This document shows, one piece after another, positions 12,964-25,139 of a DNA stretch of 64,000 nucleotides. The stretch comes from Toxonevra muliebris. Its lineage: Eukaryota; Arthropoda; Insecta; Diptera; Pallopteridae. A model generated the notes under the pieces. The model was not told the DNA's origin, did no database searches, and saw only the letters and a program-made list of their open reading frames with translations. Where the stretch lies: positions 54,511,408-54,575,407 of the forward strand of contig OY829329.1 in assembly GCA_963691655.1 (NCBI GenBank), written 5' to 3'. The position numbers and the translations under genes were made by a program. How positions within the stretch are numbered: position 1 is the stretch's first letter; every line of letters begins with the position of its first letter.

Positions 12964-14567
12964 CTCATTAAGTCCTAATGATGCGTATACGCACAACAAA
13001 GAAGTATATTTTAATGCAGATAAAAAAAATTATCGGAGCACCTAATCGCTATCACAGTTATTCTAACGCGAAGAAAGAAACTTTCAAAAAAGTAAAAAAA
13101 TTCGATAATATCATTTGCTCATAGTGAAATTAATAAAGTGAAATAAATGGAAGTGAAGCCCTCTTTTTGTTCACTGACGTCTGCCAAATTTGAAAATTAT
13201 TCTCTTACTTCTCCCAAAACATTTGAATTTCAGAAGAAAATATAAAAAAGTATTAACCCATTGGTACTAGCACAATATATAAATAAAATAGAAAAATTTG
13301 AAAAGCCAGAAAAATGTTTAGACATTGATAAACGAGATCTTCGAAGGCGTTTGTAACACCCATGTGTAGTGGTGATTCGATACAAGTAAATACAAGTAAA
13401 AACTCGATACTTTTCAGTCGATTCAAGTACTTTTTTTACTCGATGCTATAACATAATTATTTTACTTGGTATCGACAAAAAAGGGTCAGTATCGGATACT
13501 CGATTCTTTTGGAAAATATTTATTTGAAAAACTGAAATATTGCTATACAATATTTAAAATTGTGGATCATTTTACAATATTTTACAGCAATCAATAATAT
13601 ATTTCAAAATGCTACTGCAGAATTATTCAAAATATTTCAGTTCATATTGCAATACTTCAATGTATGACAATATTGCAGTACAGTATTGAAGTTCTAGAAG
13701 ATATTTTCGGCCATGCATGTAGAACATAATGTTTATTGAAACCTTTTCAGTAAAATAAAATATTTTTAACAAGCTTTAATCTGTTAATTAGTTTTCCTTC
13801 TATTATAAATTTTCTAGCGATTTGCTAAATTAAATTAACGTCATTTCTATATGATTCACGGTTTTCCAGTGGAAATATCTCAAAACCATGATACATTTGC
13901 GAAAAACTCGTGTTGAGTAGTGTAAACTGTAGGCTCAACCATGTTGTATCACAATGGGCCGTTCTGGCCTGAATGTTTTCCTTGACAACCACTTAAAAAA
14001 AGAGTAATTTCTCTTTAAACGAGTATTCGATACAAATACATATTCGATACTTTTTTCCGATATTTTCGGTAGCATCGATACTTTTATTCAATACAAGTAA
14101 TGAGTAAAAGTATCGATACTATGTGAGTATCGAATCAACACTACCCATGTGCAAAATGTGCATCAAGGATTTAACCCAAAACTTAAAGTTTTTTTTTGTT
14201 ATGTATGCCATTCAAGTAAGAAATCTGCCTCTCCGAAATTTAAATAAAATTCTTTTGAAATCGGTAAAATATTTTGAGAGCTTTTATTTCAAAAAAAAAA
14301 AAACATTTATTTCATTTATTTATTTGTGTACAGCTGACGAAAATGGGTTAAAAGAGTTTTCTCTCATAAACAAAATTATTTGTCAAAATTTATTGAGCGA
14401 ATACTTGTCATAATTGTCAAATCACAGAAGACCTGAGAATATTTCAGATTACTTTCTGCTATCTGGCATACTGTATACTGTGCATTTTCTGTTTGAATTC
14501 GTTACGATAAAGGCGTGTGATTAAAGATTTTTTGGTTTTTAATCGGTTTGCTCTCGGACTTAATGGG
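12964..14567. mobile_element. Candidate TTAA-flanked (piggyBac-like) non-autonomous element
   Basis: TTAA at 12960-12963 is followed by CTCATTAAGTCCTA. The other end, GGACTTAATGGG, is followed by TTAA at 14568-14571. The inverted termini match at 12 of the first 14 positions, and TTAA is the piggyBac target duplication. No transposase frame is seen. A hAT-type MITE is nested inside (13367-14143). Other TTAA/GGG junctions inside (13253 and 14348) leave some doubt about which pair defines the element. Confidence 0.45.
13367..14143 (+). mobile_element. hAT-type MITE, copy 1 (8-bp TSD)
   Basis: A 777-bp element with inverted ends TAGTGGTGATTCGATAC and GTATCGAATCAACACTA, flanked on both sides by the perfect 8-bp duplication CCCATGTG (13359-13366 and 14144-14151). 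TAGTG-type ends with an 8-bp duplication indicate the hAT superfamily. There is no coding capacity. It contains many ATCGATACTT motifs near its ends and, at about 13925-13992, a fragment matching the 3' part of SINE family A. A second copy lies inverted at 49892-50650. Confidence 0.9.
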
Positions 14568-14571
14568 TTAA

Positions 14572-15236
14572 ATACACTATTGTTCATTTGTTCAATATAT
14601 TTGAAGATAGTTTATAGTTTTGATCTATTTATTTTACACGAGTCCTTTGTCCAATTTGAACCACATTCTAGGAAATCTTGTTTGTTTCAGATTTCATATC
14701 CCGTTTTATAAGATACAGAATTTTAACCTTCTTTGTGATCCTCTGTCATGATAGGATCGGAAATGAATTTTAAATTAAAACATTTTTTTAAATCTTCAAG
14801 TAAAGTTCAAATATTCTATATTAGCAATTTCCACATGGATTGAAAATGTTTAAAAATCAATCTATTATTTTCTATTTTGTTCTCAAAACCAATGAGTCAG
14901 GCAAATGTCTCATTTTCGATTATTATTTTTAAACGTTTTCATAAAACAAAAGGAGTTACACATGCCTGCAGGTAGGTACTCCTGTGGCATGTACTATGTA
15001 TATAGATATGAAAGCTATTCTCTCTACTCCCTTTAACATTTCTAAGTAGCAAGTTACGTTGAGTTGAGCTTGTCGCATTCACATGCCATGATGACACCTT
15101 CTGCGCATATATTTGTTACTTTTTTCCCGCCCGACTGTCATAACAGCAACAACAACAAAACAACATTGATAAATTCGCAACACACACATTTGAAATACAA
15201 CGACAACACATGCAAACTTATATAAACATTTATATA
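14572..15236. other. Non-coding DNA
   Basis: No gene or clear element recognised. Confidence 0.5.
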
Positions 15237-16580
15237 TAGGGTGATTCCATCACGATAGTCAATATGTTTGGTGTCAAAGAGTTTAGAAGGCAGGTCGAGG
15301 CAAGTAAAAATCCGTATGGGCCAAAATTTTGAAAATTTTACTGATATTAAATTATGCTTATGTTTTATAATGCAAAAATTCTATTTAATATGCTTCAATG
15401 TTCGAATTTTTAATTTTTTTTTTATCACAACTTGGAAGTTTGTTCTAAATTCGTATTTGATTACTCATTTACAACGTGTTCTAGAATAAAAGATCAACTG
15501 TTCAGCTCTGCTCGGTCCAAGTCGATCATGGTGAGTGCTATCAATGGAACACTTTCATTCTCAAAAGTCAACTAAACACTTGAATTGTGACTCTTGGAAA
15601 TGACCAATATATCTAAATTGATTAAGAATGTTTATTATATGAATGATTACAGATATTCTTGAAAATATACATATCCGAAGTGAGCAAGAATGTTCAGTGC
15701 ATGTGTAATCATTTATGTTCCTGACTGCGAAGAAATCAAGAATATTCTGTATTCGAATATAAAACTGCAATCGGTCACATTGTGAAGCTGGTTTCGATTA
15801 TGGTTTCGTTTGACAGTTCATTGTTTATTTCTTGCTGCAAAATGCAGGCGGTTAATGTAATTATTGCTAATACAAAGAAAATTAAAGTGACAGACGAAAT
15901 ATTTATCAACGAAATAAAAGTGCATAGGGGAAAGCGTCAATTGTTATGCATCTTGTTTCAATTCAATCGCAGCCATTAAGCAGCCTTGCTGCCGCAGCTC
16001 CTCCGCCATTTGCTCATATGTATGGCAATTTTTTTTTTGTCCTCCACTTTTTCTGCCCATACTTGGGCTATGAGCTCCTCTTCCTGCACACTCCACAAAT
16101 TTCTTTTTTATATTTTCGTTTCTCCATGTTAAGCAAGTTCTAAGCAAAGCTCAGGATAGAAATGTCAGAGCAAATTCATTTCAATATTCATTTCAGTGAA
16201 CGCATTTAGGGTTGCATTAAAGTTTGTTGCTCAGTTTCGAATGCAGTTTCGTTGAAACCACTTCATTTCCGTGATTTCGTTTGACATATTTTTATATGCC
16301 GAAATTGAGCATTTCAACGCAGTTTCAGCCGAAACCATGGCAATGATCGAAACTACGCAATTTCCGCTCAGCGGGAACATAGTATAAGAAGTGAAGTGTA
16401 TTGCAATTGTTCATGGGGTTTTCATGAATGTCTAAATATGATACCTGATTTGAATGTTTGTGGGAGGAGGATCAATATTAACTCATTTCATCCCACACAA
16501 ATGATTTTAAACTTGCCTCAACCCTATTTTGGCTTATATCACCTCGTTTCATATTGACCAACGGAAACGTAATCACCCTG
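15237..16580. mobile_element. Mosaic element with GGGTGATT-type inverted ends
   Basis: TAGGGTGATTCC at 15237 and its inverted partner ending AATCACCCTG at 16580 are both flanked by TATA. The 1.34-kb interior is mosaic. It has two stretches rich in GGTTTCGATT/CAGTTTCG motifs (15785-15815 and 16215-16375) and a short SANT/Myb-like coding fragment on the minus strand. The end sequence resembles Tc1/mariner-type termini, but the SANT fragment points to a Harbinger-like origin, so the class is unresolved. Confidence 0.45.
15944..16130 (-). pseudogene. SANT/Myb-like DNA-binding fragment
   Basis: Read on the minus strand, one frame gives LWSVQEEELIAQVWAEK. After a slip in an A-run (about 16029-16038) another gives HTYEQMAEELRQQGC. 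W-x5-E-x-L-x-W...Y-x2-MAEEL is the layout of the SANT/Myb-like domain found in Harbinger-type elements and their domesticated relatives. The A-run frameshift and the early stop after LKQDA show it is broken. Confidence 0.45.
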
Positions 16581-18779
16581 TATAGTGTTATCTATGGGTA
16601 AGTATGCAGAAATTTTATACATACAAGGTATGTACATATGTATGTGTGAGTATAAGAGAGCTTGTGAGCATGTACTCATATATATGTGAATCCTTTGCCG
16701 CTTTATTATCTTAACATTGCAAATATGGCAACACTTGCTTGGCTTAGCTTATGTGTTCGTACATTTAATTCCTAAGAGAATTCACTGGCTACACTTGCCG
16801 ATTTTATCTTCCTACCTCTGCCATTTTTCGTTCGTTTTTTCCTTACAGAATTTTTAGCATATTTCTAGTTTATTTTGCTCACTTTTTTTCCTCTTTTTGG
16901 TTGTTGAATACACGTTAATACAAGTAAAACAACAACAACAGAATAGCATAAATTGCAACATAAAACAGGTTGGTTGTTGCTACTATTTTTGTTGTTGTTG
17001 CTGTTGGTTATTTTTGCTGTGATATTTTCGTGTTGATTACGGTGTGACAGTCTAGAATATATGTACATAAATATGTATGTGTATGCATGTGTGAGTGTGT
17101 AAATGAGTGAGTGGTGTTTCATGCAATATTTATAACATTGTTGCCAACATAGTACACACACACACACAAAAATAACTGCACGTGTGTACATGTGAATTCC
17201 TTGGTGTATGCTTTTCTCTTTCTGCCTGTGTAAGTCATCAACACCTTTTTGTTTATTTATTTTTTTATTTATTAATATGTTCAAATGTATGAAAACACAT
17301 TTATAAATTCTGTGTTTTTCTTTTTTATTAATTAAATATGTTAGTAATGTGCGAGAAAATAATAAACCAGCTCATGTTCCCTTAGAAAAAGTAAAACTAT
17401 TTTTCAGTCCGGGACTGAACTGTGTTGACAATTGCATATGTGTTTTTCGTGATTGAATCATGGATCATCGGGGTGACAAGAAATAACCGAAATTAACAAC
17501 CACATATCGCTATTATGGTCGTGCCCAGTTTCTAATAATTTACATAATTCACATATAGAAATTCGTTTGATTTTTTATTAGGTCAATATCTGAGTGATCC
17601 GCAATCAAATATAAACCACAAGTCAAACAGTTGAAAGTTAACTTAGAGCTGCCAATTATACCTGGAGTGATCTATGGGGTTGTCTAGCTTGTAAGCTGAA
17701 TAAGGTTAATAACTCACTTCCTAGATTAAGCTAGGAACCAAGTGAATCATTGGGTTGCATCAAAGTGCTAAACGACCCTTGCCAACTATACATCTGGTTG
17801 ACGCTCAGCAGCAGTTACTTGTCGATAACTGAATATATTGAATACTTGTTCAACATTAATTTGCCGGGGTTTGTGTTGATCAACTATCGTTTTTCAAGCG
17901 ATCTAATATTTTGAAAAAAAAAAATATTAAAATAATAGTGCTCAACGAGCTCTGTCTGTCTATCAGCCTGAACCTCCCAGTGTTGAATTTTTGGTTTTAG
18001 AACTGCTAGCAAGTTTTTAAGTCAGCTCTTTGATCCCTGAACTATATGAACGTTTTTGCGTCGAAAACACCAACAATGATCTCGAATTTGTCTTTGTTTA
18101 ACAAAAATACTAACTGCAGAACTGTCAAGAGACCTAAAACTAATTAGATTTCACTTTTTACGGAATCGGAATTAAATTTCCGCTCCCGCAGCATAATTTC
18201 CGGCAGCCAACTTGGAAATTGAATGGCAAATGGCTGTGAAAAATAACATCTTAGATAAACTCCCCGAAAATGGCCCACAGGCTCGTTTCGTGGGCAGCTC
18301 GTTCAAACCAGGTTGCGTATACTACGCGCGAATGATCAAAATCCGTCACGCAACCAAAAAAAAAAAAATTTATATTTTTTTTATTTTAATTGGTTATTAC
18401 TTATAAAATAAATGTAATACCAAAATAAAGGTCTATTAATTTTCTATCTAAAAAGTTCTTTGCTTTACTTCCTTATAGAATTTTTCTTGTAAAATTTTTT
18501 TAAACACCCTGTATCTCAGTGGACGTTGAAAAACACCCTATGTCTGGCACAATTTTTTTCTCAGAACTAACCAGAAAATCACATCTTAAAATTTTTTACA
18601 CTCAAACCGGATCACCCTGTATGAATGGTCTCAACTTTATTTTTGTTAACTATTAGAAATAGGCGTGGCACTGTCTGATCGACTTAACTAAACAGGCTAT
18701 AGTGCACTGCGACTATTGATGATCTTTTGTGCAGCCTTAACACAATTCTAAACTAAGACTACAAACGAATCTAAGAATT
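16581..18779. other. Non-coding, microsatellite-containing
   Basis: CA/TG-rich stretches at about 17078-17170 and several ATGTATGT runs. At 18485-18500 and 18606-18616 the sequence CACCCTGTAT recurs, like the right end of the 15.2-16.6 kb element, so solo ends of related elements may lie here. The Ser/Thr/Asn-rich frame at 16865-17284 is low complexity. Confidence 0.4.
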
Positions 18780-19880
18780 GCGTTAGGTTTTATGCCGCAT
18801 ATCGCAGAAGGTCTCTAGAGTCTCTTTCCAATGTAAAGTGATCTACGGCTTGCGGCAGCTGGATATTCACAGAGCACGTGTTCAGCTGTTTCCATGTCTT
18901 CATTGCATAGTCGGTATGAATCACATTGCGATATATCCATCTTCTTAGGATAATACTTAAGAAGGCAGTGTCCTAGAAGCTCTGTAAGGGTACGAATTTT
19001 CATTCTGTTTAATTGGATTATGTATTTTGAGTTAATGGTAATTGGGTTAATAAGTCTTTTAGCCTGTCGGATACCATAAAGTCGGGACCAATAGTCTTTG
19101 AGAACTTTAGTTTCCTAATCCCTTATTATTGTTTGGGTGTTATTTGATGACACACCACAAAATAGTTCGGAAACCATGAAGAACCCAAGTGCCTCCCTTT
19201 TCGCTGAGCTGTCCACTTTTTCATTTTTTTTAAATCCTTCATGACTTGGTATCCAGGAATGTATAACCTTATTCCAGGTGGATAGAGGTGGAAGAAGCTC
19301 AAAACATTCCCATAAAATTTTATATTTTATAATGTTCAAAGCTTTTAGTTCAGAGCTTTTAGAGCTGCTTGACTGTCCGAGAGAATATAAATGCAGGCAC
19401 CATTTATTCGCTTTCGCTTACACTTCGGACACACATCTCTGTAGAATGAACCTCTGCTATGAATATGGAGGGCATTCTCCCCATAACAACGACTTTTTGA
19501 AATCTTAGTCCATAGATCCCAGCCCCAGCGCTGCCATCTTCCATTCTAGAACTATCAGTGTAACCCTCATAGTTATCTGTACGAAATTTTAAAGGTCTAA
19601 CTGCTTCCTGTGATTTATTGCCTCAAAAACCGATCATTGGACCCATAGTGCGTTGGTTAAGAACAACAATTCATGTTCAAAAATAACTTAAACTCAGCTT
19701 TAGATCCATAAATTTGCTCGAAAAAGAACCTGACTGAAGTTAATCCCTCTCCACTTTGAACTCGAGAGACAACTTCTGAATTTCAGGAAGGGTCAAAATC
19801 GATTTTAGCTAGCGTAAGTTCGCTCTTTCGCCATCAAAGCATAGTTAACAGGTGTAACATCTTGGCCATTACAACTTCGG
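18780..19880 (-). pseudogene. LINE ORF2 3' half: RNase H and C-terminal region
   Basis: The minus strand preserves RNase H from YTDSSRMEDGSAGAG (about 19515-19560, first catalytic Asp), through FIAEVHSTEMCV, to IHSWIPSHEG (about 19240). It then continues through RQAKRLINP and RTLTELLGHCLLKYY to a C-x2-C...HVLCEYPA segment (about 18865-18940). This is the standard C-terminal order of RNase H-bearing LINEs. Stops and frameshifts break it into several short frames. RT is not seen beyond 19.9 kb, so this is a 5'-truncated insertion. Confidence 0.85.
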
Positions 19881-19984
19881 ATAATTCAACTCTGGTCAAT
19901 TGTTCTGTGACCACTACCTCTGGCATTCGACGGTTCTGTCAGATCATATTTAGAAATCTTGTCTTATTTAAGATAAAGATCTTT

Positions 19985-20225
19985 TCATTTCATTAATTAG
20001 TTTATTTACATTCATCATATTCATTACAATCGCTAAATTTAATACATTCATTAATTCATTACGTTCAGTGCATTCATTACATTCACTACATTCATGGCAT
20101 CCCTTGAATTCATGACATTCATTACACTCATTACATTCATTACATTCATTACCCTCATTACATTCATCACATTCATTACATTCAATACATTCACGAGATT
20201 CATTACATAAATTAGAAATCCTCTT
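19985..20225. repeat. 9-bp minisatellite (CATTCATTA-like)
   Basis: About 25 imperfect tandem copies of a 9-bp unit close to CATTCATTA. Because nine is a multiple of three, the minus strand stays open and would read as NEC repeats. That is a consequence of the repeat, not evidence of a gene. Confidence 0.9.
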
Positions 20226-21776
20226 TTCCAAATAAAATCTTTATATGAAAACTCCTTTCAACATTAAAATTAAATCTTTAATAAAGCCAATAATAAAAAT
20301 CATTACAAAAAAGCACAATACTATGCAATACTAAAACTGATTGAATCTCTCAACGCATCATCATTCCTTTTAGTTGTTTTGGGACTATCACATATGGTAA
20401 GGTATTAATTTTTTTATTACCTAAACTAAAATGTCGAATCTATAAACGACAAAACGCCTCATCACTTGCTTTTCCCGACCGCCTGCTTGTCCGTGTAGTA
20501 TGTATGTCTTTTGGCCGGTGTGTGTCTTTTTGCTCATGTATGTCTGTCTGTCTCTCTATTTGACATGCTGCTTTGCTGACATGTCGCTACCATCTCGGTC
20601 ATCAATCATGCTGCTACAGTTACAGTGCAATTTTTAGTTCAAATACTTGTATTGTAAATACGCTTTAAGCCAAACTTTTTAGCCAAATATTATACACTCT
20701 TCCCCTCTTTTTCTCTGGAATCTATTTTGTTACTACTTTCTACACTCTTCGCTTCGGTATTACAATGAAAAAATGTAATGATAAATCTGTGTGTGGGGGA
20801 TTAAGTTGTGGCCAGAAAAATTATACTTTGAAAAAATGTCTCCATCTCTACTTGTATAGACTATAATTTCTATAGTAATTTTTTGGTCTATTTTTTTTTT
20901 TTTTTTGGTGTGCGATTAATGTGTTTAGTTTTTTTTTTATGTGTTTTGTTTTATTTTAGCTTTTATACTTTCTAACCTTATGAAATTTTTATTATTATTG
21001 CATGAATTGTAATTTCTAACAATGAAATGGCTTTTGTTTTATACTTATCCTCCTCTCCTGTCTCTTATTTTCATTACCTCCTTTATACTTTCCTTTACAC
21101 CCATGAGACAAGAAGTTGTAGTGGAAATGATGGAAGTGGAAGTGGCAGTAACATAGGAATAAGTAATTTAGTACATTGGGGAAATTAATTGCCATAACAA
21201 TGGAGACAAATTACATGTGTGAATTGAAATAAATGACATTAAATTAATTGCATAAGTTTAGGCGTTCTCACTTTGTTTCACTGCTCTGCTGCGTTGTTCT
21301 ATGCTATGGTTTGCATTTGTGTGTGGGTATGTGATTATGTGTCACTACTATATCACATATATTCATGTGTATGTATGTGTATTTGTGATGAATTTGACAT
21401 ATGTATGTATTATTAAAATTTTGTTAATTATATGAGAATTTCGGAAATATTTCCTCTAGGGCCATTAACTGAATTTTAATTTAATTCTATTTTTTTTGCT
21501 GTTTGTGTTTTTTTTTTAACTGTATAGAAAAATGATTTCACGATTTGATTTAATAAAGCAAATTTTGTAGATTTTTACATGCTGGACAAAACCATTTGCA
21601 AACAAATTTAAAAAAATCTTCAGAAATTTATAGCTTAACTTACTTTTCCTGGAAAAACGTATACTTATAAACAAAAATTCCTAAACCAAATAAATAAACA
21701 CGCTAAAAAAGGTTATATGAATAAAATTTGACAGAGTCCAACATTTTTTTTTACGTGAGCTTCAATTTTATATGCA
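20226..21776. other. Non-coding AT-rich DNA
   Basis: No gene seen. T-runs and short TGTATGT runs only. Confidence 0.55.
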
Positions 21777-23446
21777 ACTAGCTGACCCGTCAAACGTTGT
21801 TCTGCCTTTTCTGCGAAAAATCGCGAAAATTAAAAAAGAATGAAGTACTTGATATTTAAAAGTGAATATTCGTAATGACAATTCAGGCTTTCATTGAATT
21901 TGGAAAAATAATTTTGGATTTAAAAATGTGTCTTGACACAATTGACAATTTTAAAAGTATTTAACTTGCAAACCTGTACATTAAAAACAGAGAATCAATT
22001 TAAATGAAAATCTTAAATCCATACTGTGTTAATTAAATTTTAGAAATGAAAGTTTACATTGCGTCTGGACGACCAGAAAATTAAACATCTTTATTGTATT
22101 ATGACCGATGTGAACTCAAAGACATGTACGAAAACAGCTCAAGTCTTATAGCAAAGAACATAGTGGATATTTACAAAAAAAAAGACCGTTAGGCGCGTCA
22201 GTGAGTGACCTTCGACAAAAACAAAGCCATATCGGCTGATGATACCGTTTGAGTAAAATTATTAACCCAGTTGATGCTAAAGGGGTCATTCAGCAGTTAG
22301 ATAAAAATTCCAGCATATCTGTAGTAAAAAGGAATAACTTTAAAGATTTTTTTTTGTTGAACAATTTCATTAGATTTCAGTTGAATTATAGAAACAATAT
22401 TTCAACAGGCTCTATATTCATATCAAAGACCATTTTTGAAATTATATTTAAAAGTTATAATTATATCCCCAAAATTATTTAAAAATTTGAATCAATTTGA
22501 TGTTTATTATAAATATAGCTTTTGTTACAGCGCCACCTAACGGATTTTAAGACAGCGAAGCAGGGTCTTAAGATATTTCATAAAGTAGTAGAAATAATAG
22601 TAGAAAAAAGAATGGAAAAAGTAGTAGAAAATAGCAGTGAAAAAGTAGAAGAAAATAGTAGTAGAATAGATGGTAGAAAAAAGAATAGAAAATGATATTA
22701 AAAATTGTTGTAAAAAAGTAATAAAAAGGTAACAGAAAAAGTAGTAGAAAAATAGTTAAACATTGTAGTACAAAAATAGAAAAAATGGAGTAGAAAGAGT
22801 GGTAGAAATAATAATAAATAGTAGTAAAAAAATAGTAGAAAGTAGTGGTGCAAAATAAAAAAAAAATGTAGAAAAAATGTATTAAAAAGGTAGTAGAAAA
22901 AAATAGTAGTAGAAAATATTGGTTGAAAAAGTAGTAGAAAATAAGAAAAATTTGTAGAAAAAAGAAGTTTAAAAGTAGTAGAAAATAGTAGTGGAAATAG
23001 TAGTAGAAGTAGTAGTAGAAGTAGTAGTAGAAGTAGTAGTAGAAATAAACTTGAAGCATGGTGTCAAACCCACTAAACCAACAAACTGAAAGAATTTAAA
23101 TTTTAGTACCGTACCATAAATGCCTCCTAAGATATCTCATAATAAAAATTCAGGTTATATGGAAGGTGCCACACCCCCTTTGTCAATTCCACCCATATTT
23201 TTGTTGTAACATGGCATTGTCAATTCACGTTATTGTACCAAATTTCTGTACTGTGCTATAAATGGTTCTTGAGATATACCCAAAAAACTATTAGGATTGT
23301 ATGGAAGGTGCCACGCCCACTTTCCAAAAAGTCATTATGAATAGCTATGTTTCATCCTCCCGCCCAAGAAAATATATTCTGGAAATATGATTTCGGTCGG
23401 TCCAGTCGTTCAGAAGTTACACGATGTCATACACACAAAACTCTAC
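21777..23446 (+). mobile_element. Unassigned interspersed repeat, copy 1, with GTAGAAA tract
   Basis: Starts with CTAGCTGACCCGTCAAACGT and ends with a segment containing GGTCGGTCCAGTCGTTCAGA and CACACAAAACTCTACGATTA. The same start, internal blocks (GCGCCACCT, TGGAAGGTGCCAC) and end recur in the same order at 56411-58229. No protein is recognised. A central 480-bp tract (22570-23045) consists of degenerate GTAGTAGAAAA-like units. Termini do not show clear inverted repeats or target duplications, so the class is open. Confidence 0.6.
22575..23050. repeat. GTAGAAA-type low-complexity tandem tract
   Basis: Degenerate repeats built from GTAGTAGAAAA, ending in perfect tandem AGTAGTAGTAGA units near 22990-23045. 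The minus strand is open through the tract only because it lacks stop triplets; the product would be nearly all Phe, Tyr and Leu. Confidence 0.9.
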
Positions 23447-24884
23447 GATTATATTTATGGCCAATTTTTTGGTCTTTCAGCGTTCAACATTCTTGGCTGT
23501 AAGACTTGGTCGTTGGCGTCATTTTCTTTGCGCTTTACGAATTCATTTGCTTGAATCAACGTGGTCGGCCAGGTCAAAGAAGCTATGGTGCGTCCCTGGT
23601 CTCACGGCATCAAGCTTGTGATTTTGCTTTGTTGTGTTGTGTTGGCTTCACAGGGGTCAAATAAAACAACGTATTCATGATGTATTCGATTTATTAGACC
23701 GTTTAAACTTCTTGGCTTTCAAGTTTTGGATCAGGGTATGATTTAGATTTTTGTATATCTTTTTATTATACTTTTTATTTATAATAAGAAAAAATACATG
23801 GTTTATTTATAAAAAGAAATAAATTATTTTTAGTTTATTTTAGTTGCATATACACACACATACGGGTATAAATATGTGACCTGGAATAAAGAAAGGGACC
23901 TAGTGTGTCAAAAAATCGATTTTGTGGTTTTGGTCCATTCTGACGTAGAAAAATATGCTAAACCGTCTGGGGGGGGGGGCCCAGCCCCCATGAATCATTT
24001 TGTGAAGCTCGAGGAAACATTGAAGGTAGTAGTGTTTTTCAAAAGCAATACATACGTTTCAGTGGTTTTTGCGGTGTTTTTCTGGCAGCTTCATTATTAC
24101 CTTATTCTTTAGCTACCTTATTGTAGTATATTACACAGCCACGGCGGTATGGTTGGCCAAGAATTTCCAATCTATGGTTTCTTGGCGGAATGCAATGAGA
24201 AAAAACGTATATCTAATGGGTGGTGACACGTTGGTCTCATACGGCAAATAAGTATTTATGTGCAATCAATCTCGTGGCAGCGTGGGGCCAACATGGCACC
24301 ATAAATAAATAATGTCTGTTTTCCTTGGCTATTTCGTATATTTCAATAAAAAATAGATATTTTGAATATATGTGCAATATTCGATCATATTCTGTACGAA
24401 TTTAGACAGACATTATCCGATTTAGACAGACATTGACTATGAAACCTCAAAATGCATTTGAGTGAGTACTTCAATATATCAAATACTTTTCAATTACAGT
24501 AGAATATTCGTACTCCATTAATTCAAAAATCTCAATAATTCGTAATAAACTGTTGGTCCCTTGAAAAATTGCTTTAATTCGCAAAAAAAAAAATTCCATA
24601 TATTTTGATCCCTTCGCTAATTCGTATTTTTTTTTTTCAATATAAGGTCTGTTCACCCTCTTATAAATGGAAATTGGGTGTTGACAACCTCTAAGATTCG
24701 AAAAAAAAATCAATCATAGTAGATAGCTACGTTCACTTTTTTTGCTGAAATATTTTGTGTTTTTCGTGGTTGACAAGATACGCGAGATTTCAGTTAAATG
24801 AATAATTGTTTTTGCTTTCTTCTTCCTATTAAATAAATTGAAAAAAACCTTCAATTCGTATTTTTCTCCTTTTAACCTTGTTAA
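23447..24884. other. Non-coding DNA with a possible pogo/Tigger-type remnant
   Basis: A run of about 10 G occurs at 23970-23979. From about 24496, TACAGTAGAA followed by TTAATTC/AATTCGTAATA and TTGGTCCCTTGAA resembles a pogo/Tigger end. A direct repeat of this block (AATTCGTAAAAATTGCTGATCCCTT) lies at about 25110-25137, next to the lipase stop codon. No transposase seen. Confidence 0.3.
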
Positions 24885-25075
24885 CCCTGGGATGGTATGT
24901 CCTAATAATGTTCGAAAACTCAAGTAAAATGGGAGATATGGTTTCCATTTTTTTGAGATTATATTGGAAAACTTAACGATAACTGTAAGGATTAAGAGTC
25001 CTGGACATATTTTTTTGTTTTTAATTTATTTTAATATTTGCATAAAATATTGAAGAAACGCTCCGGGTGAAAGGG
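24885..25075. mobile_element. Candidate TTAA-flanked MITE
   Basis: A 191-bp segment between TTAA at 24881-24884 and TTAA at 25076-25079, starting CCCTGGG and ending GAAAGGG. The CCC...GGG ends inside TTAA match piggyBac-type MITEs, but the inverted repeat beyond the first few bases is poor. Confidence 0.4.
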
Positions 25076-25139
25076 TTAAATCGAAATCTCGTTAAATCAA
25101 AAGCCCCTGTAATTCGTAAAAATTGCTGATCCCTTGCGA

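Noticed and set aside
19985..20225. CRISPR-like array
   Set aside because: Repeat units are 9 bp and contiguous with no spacers, in a eukaryotic context.
19968..20231. Cys-rich NEC-repeat protein
   Set aside because: Direct translation of a 9-bp minisatellite, with no signal peptide or splice context.
22568..23059. 163-codon minus-strand frame, Phe/Tyr/Leu-rich
   Set aside because: Produced by the GTAGAAA tandem tract lacking stop codons on that strand. The same happens at 56761-57075.
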